Shown here: one piece after another, positions 61,467 to 64,000 of the stretch
Position numbering within the stretch: the first letter of the stretch is position 1
Layout: every line of letters starts with the position of its first letter
NCBI GenBank assembly: GCA_017306415.1
Contig: JAFKIL010000003.1
Coordinates: 1-64,000, forward strand
Direction of reading: 5' to 3'
DNA from: Microbacterium sp.
GTDB lineage: Bacteria; Actinomycetota; Actinomycetes; Actinomycetales; Microbacteriaceae
Length of the DNA: 64,000 bases
Made by a program: the position numbers and the translations under genes
Notes under the pieces: model-generated
Database searches by the model: none
What the model saw: only the letters and a program-made list of their open reading frames with translations
What the model was told of the DNA's origin: nothing

Positions 61467-62111
61467 CTACTCCCCCGCCAGCCCGCCCAGCAGGTGGTCG
61501 AACGAGCGTCCCTCGCCGAGATAGCTGTCCGGATCGTAGGGGTCGGATGCGGCAGCCGGGGCGTGTCGCGAGATCGCGGCCGCGAGCTCGCCGGCGCCCT
61601 TCTCGACGCGTTCCGCCAACGGCGCGACGTGATCGCCGGACCCGCCCCAGTCCGCCGAGGCGGCGAACACGCCCGTCGACACGGCATCCGCGTGCAGGTA
61701 CGCGAACAGGGGACGGATGGCGTAGTCGATCGCGAGCGAATGGCGCGGAGTACCGGCGTTCGCGCCGATCAGGACCGGCTTCCCGGTGAGCGCGTCGGGG
61801 TCGAGGACGTCGATGAACGACTTGAAGAGCCCCGAGTAGCTCGTCGAGAAGATCGGCGTGACCGCGATGAGGGCATCGGCTGAGACCACCGCGTTCACCA
61901 TGGAGTCGAGAGCGGGTGGCGCGAAGCCGGTGAGGAGGTTGTTCGTGATGTCGTGCGCGTAGTCGCGCAGCTCGAACACGTCGGTCTCGGCCTCGATCCC
62001 CAGCGCCGCGAGCCGCGTGACCGTCGCGGACGCGAGCCGGTCGGCGAGCATCCGCGTCGAGGACGGGTTCGAGAGGCCCGCCGATACGACGGCGATGCGA
62101 CGAGCGGTCAT
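61467..62111 (-). CDS. FMN reductase, CE1759 type
   Basis: This 214-residue flavodoxin-fold NAD(P)H:FMN reductase provides reduced flavin to the LLM oxidoreductase encoded upstream. Flavin-binding features are VVSAGLSNPSSTRMLADRL near the N-terminus and VTPIFSTSYSGLFKSFIDVLD mid-protein. The pairing with a CE1758-type LLM gene is a known actinobacterial arrangement. GTG at 62114 or ATG at 62111 may start it; AAGG is better placed for 62111. It overlaps the LLM stop by one base. Confidence 0.88.
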   Translation of the reverse strand: MTARRIAVVSAGLSNPSSTRMLADRLASATVTRLAALGIEAETDVFELRDYAHDITNNLLTGFAPPALDSMVNAVVSADALIAVTPIFSTSYSGLFKSFIDVLDPDALTGKPVLIGANAGTPRHSLAIDYAIRPLFAYLHADAVSTGVFAASADWGGSGDHVAPLAERVEKGAGELAAAISRHAPAAASDPYDPDSYLGEGRSFDHLLGGLAGE

Positions 62112-63358
62112 CACAGCACCTTCCGGGTGGCGGCGGCGCCGAACGCGGCGCCCGGCCGCGACGCGTCGACGGCCTCGGTGTCCTGATAGGGGGAGCCCCC
62201 GGTGACGTTGTCGCCGCGGTTCGCATTAGGGCGCGGCTCGCGGACCGGTCCGTCGCCGTACTTCGCCGCCACGAGGTTGGCGTGGGTCGGCGCGTCGGGG
62301 ACCTCCGCCGGACGGCCCTTCGCCAGCTCGCGACGCAGCACCGGCACGACCTCGCCACCCAGGATGTCGAGCTGCTCCAGCACGACCTTCAGAGGCAGAC
62401 CGGCGTGGTCGATGAGGAACAGCTGGCGCTGGTAGTCGCCGAAGTGGTCGCGCATCGCGGCGTAGCGGTCGATGACCTGCTGCGGGGAGCCGACGGTGAG
62501 AGGGGTCATCTCCGAGAAGTCCTCGAGCGACGGACCGTGACCGTAGACCGGCGCGTTGTCGAAGTACGGACGGAACTCGTTCACCGCGTCCTGCGAGCTC
62601 GCCCGCATGAACACCTGGCCGCCGAGGCCGACGATCGCCTGCTCGGGCGTCCCGTGGCCGTAGTGCGCGAACCGCTGCCGGTACAGGTGGATGAGCCTCT
62701 GGAAGTGCTCGGTCGGCCAGAAGATGTTGTTGGCGAAGAAGCCGTCACCGTAATAGGCCGCCTGCTCGGCGATCTCCGGCGTGCGGATCGAGCCGTGCCA
62801 GACGAACGGCGGCACGTCGTTCAGCGGTCGCGGCGTGGAGGTGAAGCCCTGGAGAGGAGTGCGGAACTTCCCTTCCCAGTCGACCACGTCCTCGCGCCAC
62901 AGGCGATGCAGCAGCGCGTAGTTCTCGACGGCGAGCGGCAGACCCTGGCGGATGTCCTTGCCGAACCACGGGTAGACGGGTCCGGTGTTGCCGCGGCCGA
63001 GCATGAGGTCGGCGCGGCCGCCCGAGACGTGCTGCAGCATCGCGAAGTCCTCGGCGATCTTCACCGGATCGTTCGTCGTGATGAGGGTCGTCGCGGTCGA
63101 GAGCACCAGGCGCTCGGTCTGCGCGGCGATGTAGGCGAGCGTCGTCGTGGGCGACGACGACCAGAACGGCGGATTGTGGTGCTCACCGAGCGCGAAGACG
63201 TCGAGTCCGACCTCCTCGGCGTGCTTGGCGATCGTCAGGGTCGCCTTGATGCGCTCCGCCTCACTGGGCGTGGTCCCGCTCACCGGGTCGCCGGTGATGT
63301 CGCTCACCGTGAAGATGCCGAACTGCATCCCCGGCCACGTGCTGCTGTTGTCGCTCAC
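62111..63358 (-). CDS. LLM class flavin-dependent oxidoreductase, CE1758 type
   Basis: This 415-residue luciferase-like monooxygenase has the TIM-barrel pattern with FGIFTVSDITG at the start, DVFALGEHHNPPFWSSSP, GRADLMLGRGNTGPVYPWFG and FVWHGSIRTPEIAEQAA. It uses reduced FMN from the partner reductase. The substrate is unknown. The GTG at 63358 follows GGGAAG. A palindrome at the transcription start suggests that the pair is controlled by a repressor, perhaps in response to an oxidant or xenobiotic. Confidence 0.9.
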   Translation of the reverse strand: MSDNSSTWPGMQFGIFTVSDITGDPVSGTTPSEAERIKATLTIAKHAEEVGLDVFALGEHHNPPFWSSSPTTTLAYIAAQTERLVLSTATTLITTNDPVKIAEDFAMLQHVSGGRADLMLGRGNTGPVYPWFGKDIRQGLPLAVENYALLHRLWREDVVDWEGKFRTPLQGFTSTPRPLNDVPPFVWHGSIRTPEIAEQAAYYGDGFFANNIFWPTEHFQRLIHLYRQRFAHYGHGTPEQAIVGLGGQVFMRASSQDAVNEFRPYFDNAPVYGHGPSLEDFSEMTPLTVGSPQQVIDRYAAMRDHFGDYQRQLFLIDHAGLPLKVVLEQLDILGGEVVPVLRRELAKGRPAEVPDAPTHANLVAAKYGDGPVREPRPNANRGDNVTGGSPYQDTEAVDASRPGAAFGAAATRKVL

Positions 63359-63375
63359 GATCGCTTCCCGCTTCT

Positions 63376-63392
63376 CGGATGTCGGACATCCG
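63376..63392. promoter_or_regulatory. Palindromic operator candidate at the LLM promoter
   Basis: CGGATGTC-G-GACATCCG is a perfect 8-1-8 inverted repeat immediately downstream of the -10 box of the LLM gene, covering the expected transcription start. The position is that of a repressor site. The cognate regulator is not in this window. Confidence 0.7.
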
Positions 63393-63393
63393 G

Positions 63394-63423
63394 TTTATAT
63401 GCAAGTGAATGTAATTCGTACAA
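63394..63423 (-). promoter_or_regulatory. Promoter of the LLM/FMN-reductase operon
   Basis: On the minus strand TTGTAC (complement of 63418-63423) and TATAAA (complement of 63394-63399) are 18 bases apart within a conspicuously AT-rich stretch. Confidence 0.7.
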
Positions 63424-63469
63424 CACGTGCATCGCCAGGCTATTCCCGCGCCGCGTCGGGACGCGATCG

Positions 63470-64000
63470 TCAGACCGCGCCGAAGTGCCGGACGAGGTCG
63501 CGCGTCAGCTGGTGCGGGGCGGTCTCGGTCGGCGAGTGACCCACCGGGTACACCCGCACGTCCGCTCGGATGCGCTCCGCGAACTCGCGGTACTGGGCGA
63601 GCGGCCACAGGTCGCGCTCGCCCACGGCGATGAGGGTGGGGACCTCGAGCGCCGCGAGATCCGCGCGCACGTCGGGCATCGTCATCATGAGCCCCACCAC
63701 GTCGTCGATGACGGGCCGCGGCGTCGCCGCCATCCGCTCCCGCACGAACTCGATGCGTCGGGCGGGTTCGCGGTTGAGGTTGTAGCGGATGCCCCAGAGG
63801 ATGAGGCCCGCAGCCCTGTGGGGGCTCATGTCCGAGATGGGTCCGATGTGCTTCACCCCGCGGAAGACCTGACCGACGGCCGGCGGCGCGGAGGCCAGAA
63901 CCATGCTCCGGAACAGGTCCGGGCGACGCACGGCGGCGAGCTCGATGACGAGGCCCGCGAAGCTGTGCCCGAGCACATGGGCCGGGCCGCCGTCCTCCAG
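63470..64000 (-). CDS. Alpha/beta hydrolase (5' end beyond the window)
   Basis: The visible 176 residues are the C-terminal part of an alpha/beta hydrolase. The nucleophile elbow is HVLGHSFAGLV near the visible start, the acid is probably the Asp of AVGERDLWPL, and the His is in YPVGHSPTETAP near the end. The last third resembles epoxide-hydrolase/haloperoxidase-like general esterases. The N-terminal part lies outside the right edge. Substrate unknown. Confidence 0.85.
   Translation of the reverse strand: MEDGGPAHVLGHSFAGLVIELAAVRRPDLFRSMVLASAPPAVGQVFRGVKHIGPISDMSPHRAAGLILWGIRYNLNREPARRIEFVRERMAATPRPVIDDVVGLMMTMPDVRADLAALEVPTLIAVGERDLWPLAQYREFAERIRADVRVYPVGHSPTETAPHQLTRDLVRHFGAV

Overview
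The window is high-GC core chromosome of an actinobacterium. A partial 16S rRNA gene, the bifunctional PriA/HisA isomerase, the small actinobacterial domain proteins (DUF1844, DUF3046, DUF5302), a ClgR-like regulator, TANNNT-type -10 boxes and the gene order dapB...thyA-dfrA...dapA-rnj-ftsK-pgsA-cinA-clgR-DUF3046-recA-recX-miaB-miaA...dapF-hflX...lexA-LysM-his-infC-pheST-arg all point to Actinomycetia. I infer the family Microbacteriaceae (Microbacterium-like); the genus is not proven from this sequence alone. I see no insertion sequence, prophage, CRISPR array, tRNA gene or obvious recent transfer.

Layout, left to right. 1-1.1 kb: 5' part of a 16S rRNA gene on the minus strand, with its leader and two tandem promoters. 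1.1-4.7 kb: a DUF4184 membrane protein, tyrS, and a plus-strand SatD-like/membrane-protein pair. 4.6-11.4 kb: argCJBDFH, an arginine biosynthesis operon in which every junction overlaps by four bases. 11.6-18.3 kb: a dienelactone-hydrolase-like enzyme, pheS-pheT, a SpoU rRNA methyltransferase and infC-rpmI-rplT (infC appears to start with ATC). 18.5-22.9 kb: DUF1844, SseB and hisC-hisB-hisH-hisA. 22.9-24.3 kb: the divergent LysM protein/lexA pair, an SOS locus. 24.3-30.9 kb: a large membrane protein, an S9 peptidase, hflX, an RsmC-like methyltransferase and dapF. 31-33 kb: a DrrAB-type ABC exporter. 33-46 kb: the long minus-strand core dapA-rnj-GNAT-ftsK-pgsA-cinA-clgR-DUF3046-recA-recX-miaB-miaA-GNAT. 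46-53 kb: a short-chain dehydrogenase, thyA-dfrA, redox and OsmC proteins, a secreted phytase-like esterase and dapB. 53-64 kb: GNAT, histidine phosphatase, a degenerate aldo/keto reductase, pnp with a structured leader, a glycosyltransferase-SGNH fusion, DedA, an LLM oxidoreductase/FMN reductase pair and a truncated alpha/beta hydrolase.

How the genes work together: arginine, histidine and diaminopimelate/lysine synthesis (dapA, dapB, dapF); dTMP/folate metabolism (thyA, dfrA); DNA repair and its control (recA, recX, lexA and the LysM division inhibitor candidate); chromosome segregation (ftsK); RNA processing and modification (pnp, rnj, miaA, miaB, SpoU methyltransferase); and translation (tyrS, pheST, infC, rpmI, rplT).

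The most interesting observations are: (1) many genes have a -10-like hexamer ending 6-8 bases before the start codon, implying leaderless mRNAs and shifting several predicted starts; (2) an aldo/keto reductase fold protein with all four catalytic residues replaced; (3) an inverted repeat lying on the -10 box of the LysM gene opposite lexA, with a long hairpin in its leader; (4) a GT4 glycosyltransferase fused to an SGNH esterase; (5) a structured pnp leader, probably the Actino-pnp motif; (6) a palindromic operator candidate at the LLM/FMN-reductase promoter.
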